Origin: Solirubrobacterales bacterium
GTDB taxonomy: Bacteria > Actinomycetota > Thermoleophilia > Solirubrobacterales > Solirubrobacteraceae
Reading direction: 5' to 3'
NCBI GenBank assembly: GCA_025964355.1
Contig: JAOPZB010000074.1
Location: 1 to 45,670, forward strand
Length of the DNA stretch: 45,670 bases
Made by a program: the position numbers and the translations under genes
Notes under the pieces: model-generated
Database searches by the model: none
The model's input: the letters and a program-made list of their open reading frames with translations, nothing else
Told to the model about the DNA's origin: nothing
Shown here: positions 1 through 9,455 of the stretch, one piece after another
Layout of the letters: the number at the start of each line of letters is the position of its first letter
Numbering within the stretch: position 1 is the first letter of the stretch

Positions 1-331
1 GGGCCGCGCGGGAGCCAGGGTTGGCGCCGCCGGCCTGACCTGCGCCGCGCAGCGCGGCGAGGGCGGCGGCGGGACCGCCACCGGCTCCGCTGGAGGACGA
101 TGCCTGCCCTTTCTCCACCCTCGCTCCCACGACGAACCCGCAGGCGGTCATCAGCACGACCAGCAGGGCCACGGGGACGGGTGCGAGGACGCGACGGCGT
201 GGTCGGGGAGGAAGCTGCTCGGGCTCGCCCCCGCCGCTGGCCTCGATCGGCTCGTAAGGCTCGTCGGGCGGGCGCCGAAGGGCATCGTCGTGAACGGTCG
301 TCTCGTCGACGGTTGGCTGGTCATGGGTCAT
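1..331 (-). CDS. Partial membrane-anchored protein of the MacAB-like operon, runs off the left edge
   Basis: The minus-strand frame starts at ATG 331, behind an AGGAG six bases upstream, and stays open to base 1 (110 codons seen). The N-terminus is acidic and hydrophilic (about 45 residues). A basic PRPRRR stretch and one hydrophobic segment (about residues 49-68, VLAPVPVALLVVLM...) follow, typical of a type II membrane anchor. After the anchor comes a Ser/Gly/Ala-rich linker (SSSSGAGGGPAAAL). It begins 25 bases after the stop of the permease gene on the same strand, so it is probably the fourth gene of that export operon. No catalytic domain is visible in the part present, and I do not recognise the family. 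The glycine-rich stretch resembles the tail of the adaptor protein encoded upstream. Confidence 0.6.
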   Translation of the reverse strand, partial: MTHDQPTVDETTVHDDALRRPPDEPYEPIEASGGGEPEQLPPRPRRRVLAPVPVALLVVLMTACGFVVGARVEKGQASSSSGAGGGPAAALAALRGAGQAGGANPGSRAA

Positions 332-356
332 GGCGACTCCTTGCTGGAAACGACGC

Positions 357-1570
<1,214 letters not shown>

Positions 1571-1574
<4 letters not shown>

Positions 1575-2473
1575 GTTCGGGCCTCGGCGACGCCCTCGCC
1601 GGCCTGGCGATGTGCTGACTTCTGGCTGAGCACCAACGGCGGCGGCTCGTTCAGGCCGCGCAGGCGGCGGTCCTCGGTCACCTTGCCATCGCTCAGGCGG
1701 ACCACGCGCTTGGCCTGCTCTGCGACGTCCGGCTCGTGGGTGATCAGCACCACCGTGCGGCCCTGCTGGTTGAGGCGGGCGAAGATGCGAAGCACGTCCT
1801 CGGTCGAGCGGGAGTCGAGATTGCCGGTCGGCTCATCGGCGAGGATCAGGGTCGGATTGGTGACGATCGCGCGGGCGACGGCGACCCGCTGCTGTTGGCC
1901 GCCGGAGAGCTCGGACGGCTCGTGGTGGAGCCGGTCTGCCATTCCCATCGAATCCAGGGCCGCTTCAGCACGGCGGCGGCGGTCGCCGCGTCCGAGGCCG
2001 GCGTATGCGAGCGGCAGCTCGACGTTGGCGATGGCGCTCGTCCGGGGGACGAGGTTAAAGCTCTGAAAGACGAAGCCGATCTTGCGGTTGCGAAGGTCTG
2101 AGAGCTCATCCTCGTCGAGCTGCCGGGCGTCCATGCCGTCGATCAGATAGCGACCGCTCGTGGGGACGTCCAGACAGCCGAGGATGTTCATGAGCGTGCT
2201 CTTGCCGCTGCCCGAGCTGCCCATGATCGCGACGAAGTCGCCGCGCTCGATGAGCAGTGAGACGTCACGCAGCGCACAAACGCTGATCTGCCCCAGCTCG
2301 TAGGTCTTGCTGACCTGCAGCACCTCGATCGCGGGATGACGCCGGTGCCCGGCCTGACCGGCTGGGATCGGCATCGTGGCCGGCACGCGTTCGACCACCG
2401 GCCGCTCGCGCGCGATCCGGGCTCGCACGGACGACCGCGCCCGTCTGATGTCGCGCGGCCCCATGCGGGTCAT
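1571..2473 (-). CDS. MacB/LolD-type ABC transporter ATP-binding protein
   Basis: This is a 300-residue ATPase. It shows Walker A GSSGSGKST, the Q-loop FVFQSFNLVPR, the signature LSGGQQQR, Walker B LILADEPTGNLDS and the switch His in LITHEPD. The spacing and DEPTGNLDS are characteristic of the MacB/LolD/FtsE subfamily. About 48 basic, poorly conserved residues precede the ABC domain. The ATG is kept because it overlaps the stop of the adaptor gene (ATGA, 2470-2473), but an internal start is possible. It energises the permease encoded directly downstream. Confidence 0.93.
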
Positions 2474-4020
2474 CCGCCTCCGGGAGGGCCGCCGCCGGTG
2501 AGGCCGCCGCCGGGGAAGCCGCCGCGGCCAGCGAAGCCCGATCCGGTCCTGCCTTTTGCACCCTGCCCGCTTGCGGCCCCCGTGGCACTCGTCACGGGCA
2601 GCGCGACTTCTTCGCCCACCTTGATGCCACTGAGGATGATCGTCGAGCTGTCACCGGCTAGCCCGGTGACGACGCTCTGGCGCACATCTGAGCCGCCGCG
2701 GTGGACGGTCACCGTGGCACCCGATATCGCGCTGGTCGGGACGCTGATGCCTGAGGCTTCGGAGACGACCACCGACGTCGCCGCGCTCATGCCCGGTTTC
2801 AGTCCCGCGGTCGTCTGGTCGAGCTCGAAGGTGACGTCGTAGCTGACCACGCCGCTGTTGCTCGTTGGGAGGGTCGCTACCTTCGTGACGTGGCCGACGA
2901 GCTTGCGGCCGCTGAGAGCTTCAACTGTCACCGTCGCCGTCTGGCCAACCTTCACGTTCCCCACTTCTGACTCGCTGAGCGGCACGACGAGCTCCATCGA
3001 ACCGAGGTCGCTGAGCACCGCGAACGAAGAGCTCGAGGAACTCGACGACGAGCCGGAGGAGCTCGAAGCTGCGGGTCCGGCGGCCGTCGAGCCGGCAGGT
3101 GAGCTCGCCGACGATCCGCCGCCCGAAGAGCTGGCGCTGCTGCTGCTCGACGCCTTGGTCGTCCCGGTTGCGGACACCGTTTCGCCGACTTCACCGGACA
3201 GCGCGGCGATCGTGCCGCTCTCGGGGGCATAGAGCCTGGTGTTCTGAACGGCCTTTTCGTCGCCCTGGACCGCGAGCCTGTCGCTCTTGACCGCGGCTCT
3301 GGCCGACGCGAGGTTGGCTTCACGCGTGGCTGCGCTCTGTTTCGCTTTTTCCGGTTCGCTGGCGTTGCCCGAGCCGGTCGCCTGGGACGGCGTGGTCGCG
3401 GTCGGCGTCGACGTGGGTTTGGTGGCCGGCGTGGTCGCGGTCGGCGTCGTTTTCGTGGTGGGGGCCGCCGACGTGCTCGGCGTGGTCGCGGCCGTTTTCG
3501 TCTGAGGCGCCGCCGGCGTACTCGGCGTGCTCACCGTCGCGTTGCCCGATGTGTCGGCCGCCGTCGCAACCGGCGCGACGTAGCTCACGGACGCGGTGGT
3601 CGCAGCCGCAGTGCTTTTGGCAGAGCCGCTGGTGGTTTCACCTTCGCTTTCTTCCTCCTGCGACAGCGTCGCCTCGGCGGACTGGAGGGTGGCCTTGGCC
3701 TGTTCAAGGGCCACCTGCGCGCTCTGGGGATCGAGGGCCGCGAGCAGCTGCCCTGCGTTGACGTGCTGCCCCTGAGCAACGTAGATATGAGTGACGACGC
3801 CGCTGGTCTTGAAGCCGAGGTTGAGCTGGTTGGGAACCTGGAGGTTCCCGCTGCCCGAGACCGTGGACTGGACGACGCCCTGCTCGGCGCCGACGAACCG
3901 CCTCGTCGGGCCGGTCGAAGAGGATGCCGCTCCGACTGACGTGTACGCCGCGACGATGGCTGCGACGCACAGCGCACCCAGGAGGTAGTTCAGCGATGGT
4001 CGTTGCAAGCGTTTTGTCAT
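2470..4020 (-). CDS. HlyD/MacA-like membrane-fusion (adaptor) protein with long low-complexity inserts
   Basis: A 516-residue protein with an N-terminal anchor (about 11-31). The first half of a lipoyl/barrel-sandwich domain follows (VVTHIYVAQGQHVNAGQLLAALD, interrupted here only for description), then a coiled-coil hairpin and the second lipoyl half (TRLYAPESGTIAAL). The C-terminus holds beta-barrel and membrane-proximal domains ending in a Gly-rich tail. Unusual are two inserts: a Thr/Ala/Pro/Ser-rich stretch at about 124-222 in the middle of the hairpin, and a Ser/Gly/Ala-rich stretch at about 288-332 in the second lipoyl half. ATG 4020 was chosen over a TTG at 4071 because the membrane anchor begins just after it; no strong ribosome site is visible. 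It is the first gene of the operon with ATPase and permease. Confidence 0.85.
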   Translation of the reverse strand: MTKRLQRPSLNYLLGALCVAAIVAAYTSVGAASSSTGPTRRFVGAEQGVVQSTVSGSGNLQVPNQLNLGFKTSGVVTHIYVAQGQHVNAGQLLAALDPQSAQVALEQAKATLQSAEATLSQEEESEGETTSGSAKSTAAATTASVSYVAPVATAADTSGNATVSTPSTPAAPQTKTAATTPSTSAAPTTKTTPTATTPATKPTSTPTATTPSQATGSGNASEPEKAKQSAATREANLASARAAVKSDRLAVQGDEKAVQNTRLYAPESGTIAALSGEVGETVSATGTTKASSSSSASSSGGGSSASSPAGSTAAGPAASSSSGSSSSSSSSSFAVLSDLGSMELVVPLSESEVGNVKVGQTATVTVEALSGRKLVGHVTKVATLPTSNSGVVSYDVTFELDQTTAGLKPGMSAATSVVVSEASGISVPTSAISGATVTVHRGGSDVRQSVVTGLAGDSSTIILSGIKVGEEVALPVTSATGAASGQGAKGRTGSGFAGRGGFPGGGLTGGGPPGGG

Positions 4021-4116
4021 CGGACGGCAGCGACGTGTTCGCGATTCGGCAATGCGATGGCCGGATCCCAACCCCGTGCAAGGTGACGGAGCATCGTCGC
4101 GCCGGATAACCTCGGA

Positions 4117-4142
4117 CTAAGCGGTTCGTAAGAGCCGTTTAG
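4117..4142. promoter_or_regulatory. Imperfect inverted repeat between divergent adaptor and NhaA genes
   Basis: CTAAGCGG and CCGTTTAG face each other across ten bases; seven of eight positions pair and the eighth is a G-T pair. It sits in the only intergenic gap between the divergent export operon (start 4020) and nhaA. It could be an operator or an RNA hairpin in the nhaA leader. No promoter boxes are certain nearby. Confidence 0.35.
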
Positions 4143-4151
4143 GAAAAGACC

Positions 4152-4177
4152 GCAGGCGAGGGCGGCTTCGCCCCTGC
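4152..4177 (+). promoter_or_regulatory. GC-rich hairpin immediately upstream of the NhaA start
   Basis: GCAGG...CCTGC encloses GGGCG-GCTT-CGCCC, giving a two-part stem with a small bulge (CGA on the 5' side). It ends five bases before ATG 4183. If transcribed, it would occlude the ribosome site of that ATG, which slightly favours the in-frame ATG at 4234 as the real start. Confidence 0.35.
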
Positions 4178-4182
4178 CCGAC

Positions 4183-6132
4183 ATGGGCGAGGCGGCGGCG
4201 GCGGGAGGCCCGCCTCGTGATAATCGGTTGGTGATGTCGACCGACGGAGAGGCCGCCGGCTACGCCGGGCGCACGGCCTGGGCGCGCAACCTCGCGGCCC
4301 CCGTCCGCGATTTCCTTGGAACGGAAACCGGAAGTGCGATCGTGCTGCTCGCAGCGGCGGTCGTCGCGCTGATTTGGGCAAACGCGCCGTGGTCGAGCTC
4401 CTACGAAACGCTCTGGACGACGAAACTCACGATCACGATCGGCGGCGGCGGTATCTCGGCGGACCTGCGCCACTGGGTAAACGAGGGCCTGATGACCTTC
4501 TTCTTCCTCGTCGTCGGGCTCGAGGCGAAGCGGGAGCTCGACCTCGGAGAGCTGCGCGAGCGGCGACGACTCGCGGTTCCTCTGTTCGCAGCGATCGGCG
4601 GTATGACGGTGCCGATCGCGATCTATCTGGCTTTCAACGCGGGGGGGCCCGGCGCGAAGGGTTGGGGGGCGGCGATGTCGACGGACACCGCCTTCGCGCT
4701 TGGCGCGCTCGCGCTGTTCACGCCGCGCGCCGCCACGCGGTTGCGCGTGTTCCTCCTGACACTGGCGGTCGTCGACGATCTCTGCGCCCTGCTGGTGATC
4801 GCGATCGCGTACACGACTCGTGTCTCGGTGGTCGCGCTCGCGGTAGCGGTGGCGCTCTTCGGCCTCTTGCTCGCCCTCCGCTACGCGCCGGAGTGGCGCC
4901 GGCAGCTCTCGGTGGTCGTCGGGGTGGCTCTCTGGGTCGCGATGTTCAAGTCGGGGATCGACCCAGTCGTCTCCGGCCTCGCCGCGGGGCTGGCGACGAG
5001 CGCCTATCCACCGTCGCGCGACGATCTCGAGCGCGCGACGACGCTCGCCCGGTCGTTCCGCGAGCAGCCCACGCCCGAGCTGGCTCGCTCAGCACAGCGC
5101 GGCGTGCAGTCCGCCATCTCGCCGAACGAGCGCCTGCAGTACGGGCTGCACCCCTGGTCGAGCTACGTGATCGTGCCGCTGTTCGCACTCGCGAACGCGG
5201 GCGTCCACGTCACTGGCAGGTTGATGGAAGACGCGATGCGCTCGCCGATCACCCTCGGAATCCTCGTCGGCTACGTCGTGGGCAAGCCGCTGGGCATCTT
5301 TTGCGGCTCGTGGATCGCGACGCGCCCGACCCTCCATGGGCCGCGCTCGCCGCTGAGCACACCGCTGCTCGCCGCCGGCGGGGCGTTTGCGGGCATCGGC
5401 TTCACGGTGTCGCTCTTGATCGCTGACCGCGCGTTTACGGGAGAGAGACTCGACGAGGCCAAGCTCGGCGCGCTCGGCTCGGTGATCCTCGCGCCGCTCA
5501 TCGGATGGGCTGTCCTGCGCCTGGTCAGGCGACTGCCGGGCAGGGTGCGTGCACGGCAGATGGCGCAGACCGCAGAGGACATCCTCGACCTCGCGCGGGA
5601 CGTCGACCCCGAGCGCGACCACGTCCGCGGTCCCGATGACGCACTCGTGACCCTCGTCGAGTACGGCGACTTCGAGTGCCCGTATTGCGGACAGGCCGAG
5701 GGCGTGATTCGCGAGCTGCTCGCGTCGTTCGGCGATGAAGTGCGCTACGTCTGGAGACACCTCCCCCTCAATGACGTCCATCCGAATGCGCAGGCGGCCG
5801 CCGAGGCCTCGGAGGCCGCCGCCGCGCAGGGCAGGTTCTGGGAGATGCACGACACGCTGCTGGGCCACCAGGGTGACCTGCTGCCGAACGACCTCGAAGA
5901 CTATGCGCAGCAGCTGGGACTGGACTCCGAGCGCATGATGGAGGAGGTCCGCCGTCGGGAGTACGCCCCGCGGGTGAGCGAGGACGTGGCGAGTGCAGAC
6001 GAGAGCGGCGTCTCGGGCACGCCCACGTTCTTCGTCAACGGCCGGCGCCACTACGGCGCCTATGACATATCGACGCTCACCGAAACGGTTGAGGCCGCGC
6101 GGCGGCGGGCGCGGCTGCCGGCCCCGGCCTGA
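4183..6132 (+). CDS. nhaA: NhaA-type Na+/H+ antiporter fused to a C-terminal DsbA-like thioredoxin domain
   Basis: A 649-residue fusion. Residues about 40-440 match NhaA: FFFLVVGLEAKREL, the STDTAFALG segment, and the ion-binding Asp pair in VVDDLCALLVIA, equivalent to E. coli Asp163/Asp164. Several more membrane helices follow. After an Arg-rich linker (about 440-480) comes a DsbA-like domain with CPYC at about 499-502 (YGDFECPYCGQ) and a cis-Pro loop SGTPTFFVNG near 617. NhaA exchanges sodium for protons at the inner membrane; the thioredoxin part would be exposed on one face next to the last helix. NhaA alone is about 390 residues. NhaA-thioredoxin fusions are known in actinobacteria, but the role of the extra domain is not established. 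The start is either ATG 4183 or ATG 4234; neither has a clear ribosome site. Confidence 0.9.
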   Translation: MGEAAAAGGPPRDNRLVMSTDGEAAGYAGRTAWARNLAAPVRDFLGTETGSAIVLLAAAVVALIWANAPWSSSYETLWTTKLTITIGGGGISADLRHWVNEGLMTFFFLVVGLEAKRELDLGELRERRRLAVPLFAAIGGMTVPIAIYLAFNAGGPGAKGWGAAMSTDTAFALGALALFTPRAATRLRVFLLTLAVVDDLCALLVIAIAYTTRVSVVALAVAVALFGLLLALRYAPEWRRQLSVVVGVALWVAMFKSGIDPVVSGLAAGLATSAYPPSRDDLERATTLARSFREQPTPELARSAQRGVQSAISPNERLQYGLHPWSSYVIVPLFALANAGVHVTGRLMEDAMRSPITLGILVGYVVGKPLGIFCGSWIATRPTLHGPRSPLSTPLLAAGGAFAGIGFTVSLLIADRAFTGERLDEAKLGALGSVILAPLIGWAVLRLVRRLPGRVRARQMAQTAEDILDLARDVDPERDHVRGPDDALVTLVEYGDFECPYCGQAEGVIRELLASFGDEVRYVWRHLPLNDVHPNAQAAAEASEAAAAQGRFWEMHDTLLGHQGDLLPNDLEDYAQQLGLDSERMMEEVRRREYAPRVSEDVASADESGVSGTPTFFVNGRRHYGAYDISTLTETVEAARRRARLPAPA

Positions 6133-6185
6133 CGCGGCTGCCTACGGCGCCCAGACGACGCCAGGGTTGCGTGCGCGACTAGCCT

Positions 6186-7544
6186 ATGACGCGTCCGATG
6201 CATCAGGCGAGCGTGCACCGCGTAGTGATCGTGGGAGGCGGCTTCGGCGGGTTACAGGCCGCGCAGGCGCTGCGACGGGCAAACGTGGACATCACCCTGC
6301 TGGACAGGCGCAACTTCCATCTGTTCCAGCCGCTCACCTACCAGGTCGCCACCGGTGCGCTGTCGCCGGGCGAGATCGCCTATCCCCTGCGTGCGATCTT
6401 CGAGCGCGCCCGCAACATCCGCGTGCTGATGGCGGAAGTCACCGACTTCGACCTGGAGGCACGCGAGCTGCACCTGCGGTCGGTCGACGGCGTTCCGGCG
6501 CCGGCGTCCATCTCATACGACACGCTGATCGTGTCCGGCGGCTCGCGCTACTCGTTCTTCGGACACGACGAGTGGGCTGAGTTCGCCGAGGAGGTCAAGT
6601 CGCTCGAGAGCGCGCTCCTGGCTCGCAGTCGCATCCTCAGCGCGTTCGAGGCGGCTGAGATGGAGCCCGACCCTCAGCGACGCGAGGCCTGGCTCACATT
6701 CGCGGTCGTCGGCGGCGGCCCCACCGGTGTCGAGATGGCCGGTCAGATCGCCGAGCTGGCACGCGACACGCTCAGGCAGGACTTCAGATCGATTGACCCG
6801 CGCACGGGTCGCATCCTGCTGATCGAGGCGACCGACAGGGTGCTCACGAGCTTTCCGCCGTCGCTCTCGGGGAAGGCGCAGCGGTCACTCGAGCGCCTCG
6901 GCGTGACGCCGCTGCTCGGTCGCACGGTGATCGGCGTCGACGCCGACGGCGTGACCGTGGACGACGGCGGCGGTCGCCCCGAGCGGATCCCCACGCGCAC
7001 CGTCATCTGGGCTGCCGGCGTCACGGCGTCGCCGCTGGCCGCCAAGCTCGCCGAGCGCAGCGGGGCGGAGCTCGACCGCGCGGGCCGCGTGACGGTCGAG
7101 CCCGACCTCACGCTCGTCGGCCACCCTGAGGTCTTTGCGCTGGGCGACATGATCCGGGTCCGTGGCTCCGACGGTGTGGTGCGGGTACTGCCCGGCGTCG
7201 CACCGGCCGCGATGCAGGAGGGACGCTACGCGGCCAAGGCGGTGCGCGCGCGGCTGCGCGGCGAGGGTCCGCCGCCGTTTCGTTACCGCGACAAGGGAAA
7301 CCTCGCGACGATCGGCCGGGCGGCTGCCGTTGCGGACATCCGGGGACTGCGACTCAGCGGCTTCATCGCCTGGGTGACGTGGCTACTGGTGCACCTGTTT
7401 TACCTCGTGGGGTTCCAGAACCGCATAGTCGTGTTCATCCGCTGGTCATTCAGCTTCGCCACCCACGGCCGCGGCGCGCGCCTGATCACCGAGGAGGACG
7501 GGATCGCGCCCCGGCACCTGGCCGGGGGCGAGCCGCGGCCCTAG
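6186..7544 (+). CDS. ndh: Type II NADH dehydrogenase (NDH-2), FAD-dependent
   Basis: This 452-residue flavoprotein has two Rossmann motifs: VVIVGGGFGGL at about residue 13 for FAD and VVGGGPTGVEMAG at about 176 for NADH. FHLFQPLTYQVATGALSPGEIA is the typical NDH-2 quinone-side segment (given in part), and VFALGDM is the second FAD contact. The C-terminus has a hydrophobic, amphipathic stretch (WVTWLLVHLFYLVGF) for membrane binding, then the usual WSFSF-R end. It transfers electrons from NADH to quinone without pumping protons. It sits 53 bases after nhaA on the same strand. Such an enzyme could regenerate NAD+ during the fatty-acid-like oxidations encoded at the right end, but no direct link is visible. 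Confidence 0.93.
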   Translation: MTRPMHQASVHRVVIVGGGFGGLQAAQALRRANVDITLLDRRNFHLFQPLTYQVATGALSPGEIAYPLRAIFERARNIRVLMAEVTDFDLEARELHLRSVDGVPAPASISYDTLIVSGGSRYSFFGHDEWAEFAEEVKSLESALLARSRILSAFEAAEMEPDPQRREAWLTFAVVGGGPTGVEMAGQIAELARDTLRQDFRSIDPRTGRILLIEATDRVLTSFPPSLSGKAQRSLERLGVTPLLGRTVIGVDADGVTVDDGGGRPERIPTRTVIWAAGVTASPLAAKLAERSGAELDRAGRVTVEPDLTLVGHPEVFALGDMIRVRGSDGVVRVLPGVAPAAMQEGRYAAKAVRARLRGEGPPPFRYRDKGNLATIGRAAAVADIRGLRLSGFIAWVTWLLVHLFYLVGFQNRIVVFIRWSFSFATHGRGARLITEEDGIAPRHLAGGEPRP

Positions 7545-7607
7545 CTTCGTGGACACGACGTCCGGCATCCGGCCCGTGCGACAGGCAGGGTTGGTTCGAC
7601 GCGGCAC

Positions 7608-8084
7608 TCACTTGCCCGCTCCCGCTTGCAGCTCGTCGAGGAACGAGCCAAGCGTGTCCGTCGCGGCGCACAGCGCCGCGAGTTCGTGGTCCGATAGCCC
7701 GGCGAGGTCGGTCCGCAGCGCCGCGAGGACTCTGGCCCGGAAGGCCTTCAGCACCGACCGCCCCCGCCGCGCGATGGTGATCATCACGACACGCCCGTCC
7801 TCGGGCAGGCGTTTGCGAGTCACGTAGCCCCTCTCCTCCAGACGCTTGATCAGCAGGGTCATCGTCGGCTGTGCGAGCCCGGCGAGCTCGGCGAGCTCGG
7901 TGATCCGCCGCGGTCCGTCGCTCAGGATATTCAGGACCGACGCTTCGCTCCGGGAGATCTCGTCGCTGCGCACCTGCTTGACCAGCAGCTGCACGAGCAG
8001 CACGGTGCGCGAGAGCAGGTGGCTTGCGAGATAGTCGATCTGCGCGGCGCGCTCGGTCTCTGGATCCAGGGTCGAAAGACTCAT
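7608..8084 (-). CDS. MarR-family transcriptional regulator
   Basis: A 158-residue protein starting at ATG 8084. It is a winged-helix protein with the MarR core: helix pair SRSEASVLNILSDGPR, recognition helix ITELAELAGLAQPTMTLLIKRLEERG, and wing YVTRKRLPEDGRVVMITI (described in pieces). The C-terminal dimer helices contain a LAGLSDHELAALCAATD motif. A perfect inverted repeat (8092-8113) lies just upstream of the start, so autoregulation is likely. It is divergent from a universal stress protein gene and convergent with ndh. The effector is unknown; many MarR proteins sense phenolics or oxidants. Confidence 0.88.
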   Translation of the reverse strand: MSLSTLDPETERAAQIDYLASHLLSRTVLLVQLLVKQVRSDEISRSEASVLNILSDGPRRITELAELAGLAQPTMTLLIKRLEERGYVTRKRLPEDGRVVMITIARRGRSVLKAFRARVLAALRTDLAGLSDHELAALCAATDTLGSFLDELQAGAGK

Positions 8085-8091
8085 ATTGGAA

Positions 8092-8113
8092 ACTATATAG
8101 CCGTTGATATAGT
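8092..8113. promoter_or_regulatory. Candidate MarR operator (perfect inverted repeat)
   Basis: ACTATAT and ATATAGT are perfect 7-base arms around an 8-base spacer, in an AT-rich patch that stands out from the GC-rich surroundings. The repeat starts eight bases upstream of the MarR start and 48 bases upstream of the divergent stress-protein gene. Position and symmetry fit a MarR dimer site that also overlaps promoter elements. Confidence 0.6.
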
Positions 8114-8160
8114 CGTCAAACAACAGCCATGTCTGCTCCATGTCATGAAAGGAGCGCACC

Positions 8161-8649
8161 ATGTTCCATGAGGTTCTCGTAGCCGTCGATGGGTCGGCGG
8201 ACGCCGAGCAGGCTCTGATGCAGGCGATCGACCTTGCCGAGGCCGAGCACGCCAGGCTCACGCTGTTCAGCGCTGTGGTCTCGCCTCCAGCGGTTGCCTA
8301 CGCCGGGGTGAGCGGAGAAGTGGTCGCCAACCTCGCACGCGACGCCGAAGCCGAAGCCGAGAAGATCCTCAACGCGGCGGTCGAGCGAGTCCCAGACCAG
8401 GTATCGGTCAGCACCATGCTCAGCACGGCGCCCGTGCGGCTCGCGCTGCTCGACCAGATCAGAGACGGACACCATGACCTGGTGGTGATGGGCTCGCGCG
8501 GGCGAGGCGCCGTCCGCTCGGTGCTGCTCGGGAGCGTAAGCCACTACGTCCTGCACCACAGTCCGATCCCCGTCCTCATCGTGCACGCCGAGGGATCCCA
8601 GCAGACGACCGACGGCACAAGCACCAGCGGCCAGCAGGCGGCCGGGTGA
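8161..8649 (+). CDS. Universal stress protein (UspA family), single domain
   Basis: A 162-residue single Usp domain. It starts [18 protein letters not shown], with the Asp that contacts nucleotide, and ends with the ATP-binding signature [23 protein letters not shown] (in pieces: [14 protein letters not shown]), then PIPVLIVH. A strong AAGGAG lies eight bases before ATG 8161. The presence of the G-2X-G-9X-G(S/T) pattern suggests an ATP-binding member. It is divergent from the MarR gene with the likely operator between them, so it is a plausible target. A 62-base gap separates it from the sugar-phosphorylase pair. Confidence 0.92.
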   Translation: MFHEVLVAVDGSADAEQALMQAIDLAEAEHARLTLFSAVVSPPAVAYAGVSGEVVANLARDAEAEAEKILNAAVERVPDQVSVSTMLSTAPVRLALLDQIRDGHHDLVVMGSRGRGAVRSVLLGSVSHYVLHHSPIPVLIVHAEGSQQTTDGTSTSGQQAAG

Positions 8650-8711
8650 ACGCGCCGGCGACCTGATCGCTGCTCGACGCGCAGAGCCTCAAGCTGGTTA
8701 GCTCTCAAGCT

Positions 8712-9455
8712 GTGCTCGGTTTACCCGCCGGTGTGACTGCGTGCCTGTTCGACCTCGACGGAGTGCTCACGCAGACGGCCAAGGTGCACGCCGCCGCCTG
8801 GAAGCAGGTGTTCGACGACTACCTGCGACGGCGCGCCGCGGCCAACGGCGAAGCGTTCGTCGCGTTCGATCCCGTCCGCGACTACGACGAATACGTCGAC
8901 GGCAGGCCTCGCTATGACGGCGTGCGATCGTTTCTGGCCTCGCGCGGGATCGAGCTACCCGACGGCGGTCCCGATGACCCGCCGGATGCCGAAACGGTTC
9001 ACGGACTTGGCAACCGCAAGAACGAGATCGTGCTCAAGCTGATCCGCGAGCACGGCGTGGAGCCCTACGAGGGGTCTGTTCGCTACGTGCAGGCGGCCCG
9101 CGCCGCCGGCCTGCGCCGCGCCGTCGTCTCGTCGAGCACCAACTGCCGCGACGTGCTCACCGCCGCCGGGATCAAAGATCTGTTCGAGGAGATAGTCGAC
9201 GGCGTCGTCGCCGAGCGCGAGCACCTGCACGGAAAGCCTGCGCCAGACACCTTCCTCGCCGGGGCGCGGGCCTTGCAGGTCGAGCCGGCCCAGGCCGCCG
9301 TGTTCGAGGACGCGCTGGCTGGAGTGGAGGCGGGCCGAGCGGGCCGCTTCGGCTTCGTCGTCGGTGTGGATCGTGTGGGCCAGGCCACCGAGTTGCGCGC
9401 ACACGGCGCCGACGTCGTGGTAGACGATCTGGCCGAGCTGCTGGACGCGCCGTGA
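8712..9455 (+). CDS. HAD-superfamily beta-phosphoglucomutase
   Basis: A 247-residue protein starting with GTG 8712. Motif [19 protein letters not shown] has the two Asp residues and the T/H loop typical of beta-PGM. Motif II Ser lies in [13 protein letters not shown], motif III Lys in [13 protein letters not shown], and motif IV in [13 protein letters not shown]. beta-PGM converts beta-glucose 1-phosphate to glucose 6-phosphate. Its stop overlaps the GTG start of a GH65 phosphorylase (GTGA), the classic pairing in which the phosphorylase releases beta-Glc-1-P. The cap region is longer than in Lactococcus PgmB, as in actinobacterial forms often annotated with trehalose metabolism. Confidence 0.9.
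   Translation: MLGLPAGVTACLFDLDGVLTQTAKVHAAAWKQVFDDYLRRRAAANGEAFVAFDPVRDYDEYVDGRPRYDGVRSFLASRGIELPDGGPDDPPDAETVHGLGNRKNEIVLKLIREHGVEPYEGSVRYVQAARAAGLRRAVVSSSTNCRDVLTAAGIKDLFEEIVDGVVAEREHLHGKPAPDTFLAGARALQVEPAQAAVFEDALAGVEAGRAGRFGFVVGVDRVGQATELRAHGADVVVDDLAELLDAP

Noticed and set aside
3037-3500. Repeated GTCG/GCGG words as tandem DNA repeats or CRISPR-like array
   Set aside because: They encode the Ser- and Thr/Ala-rich linkers of the adaptor protein. Unit length is irregular and no spacers exist.
5089-6051. 320-codon frame antisense to nhaA
   Set aside because: No motif, and it mirrors the codon bias of the real gene on the plus strand.
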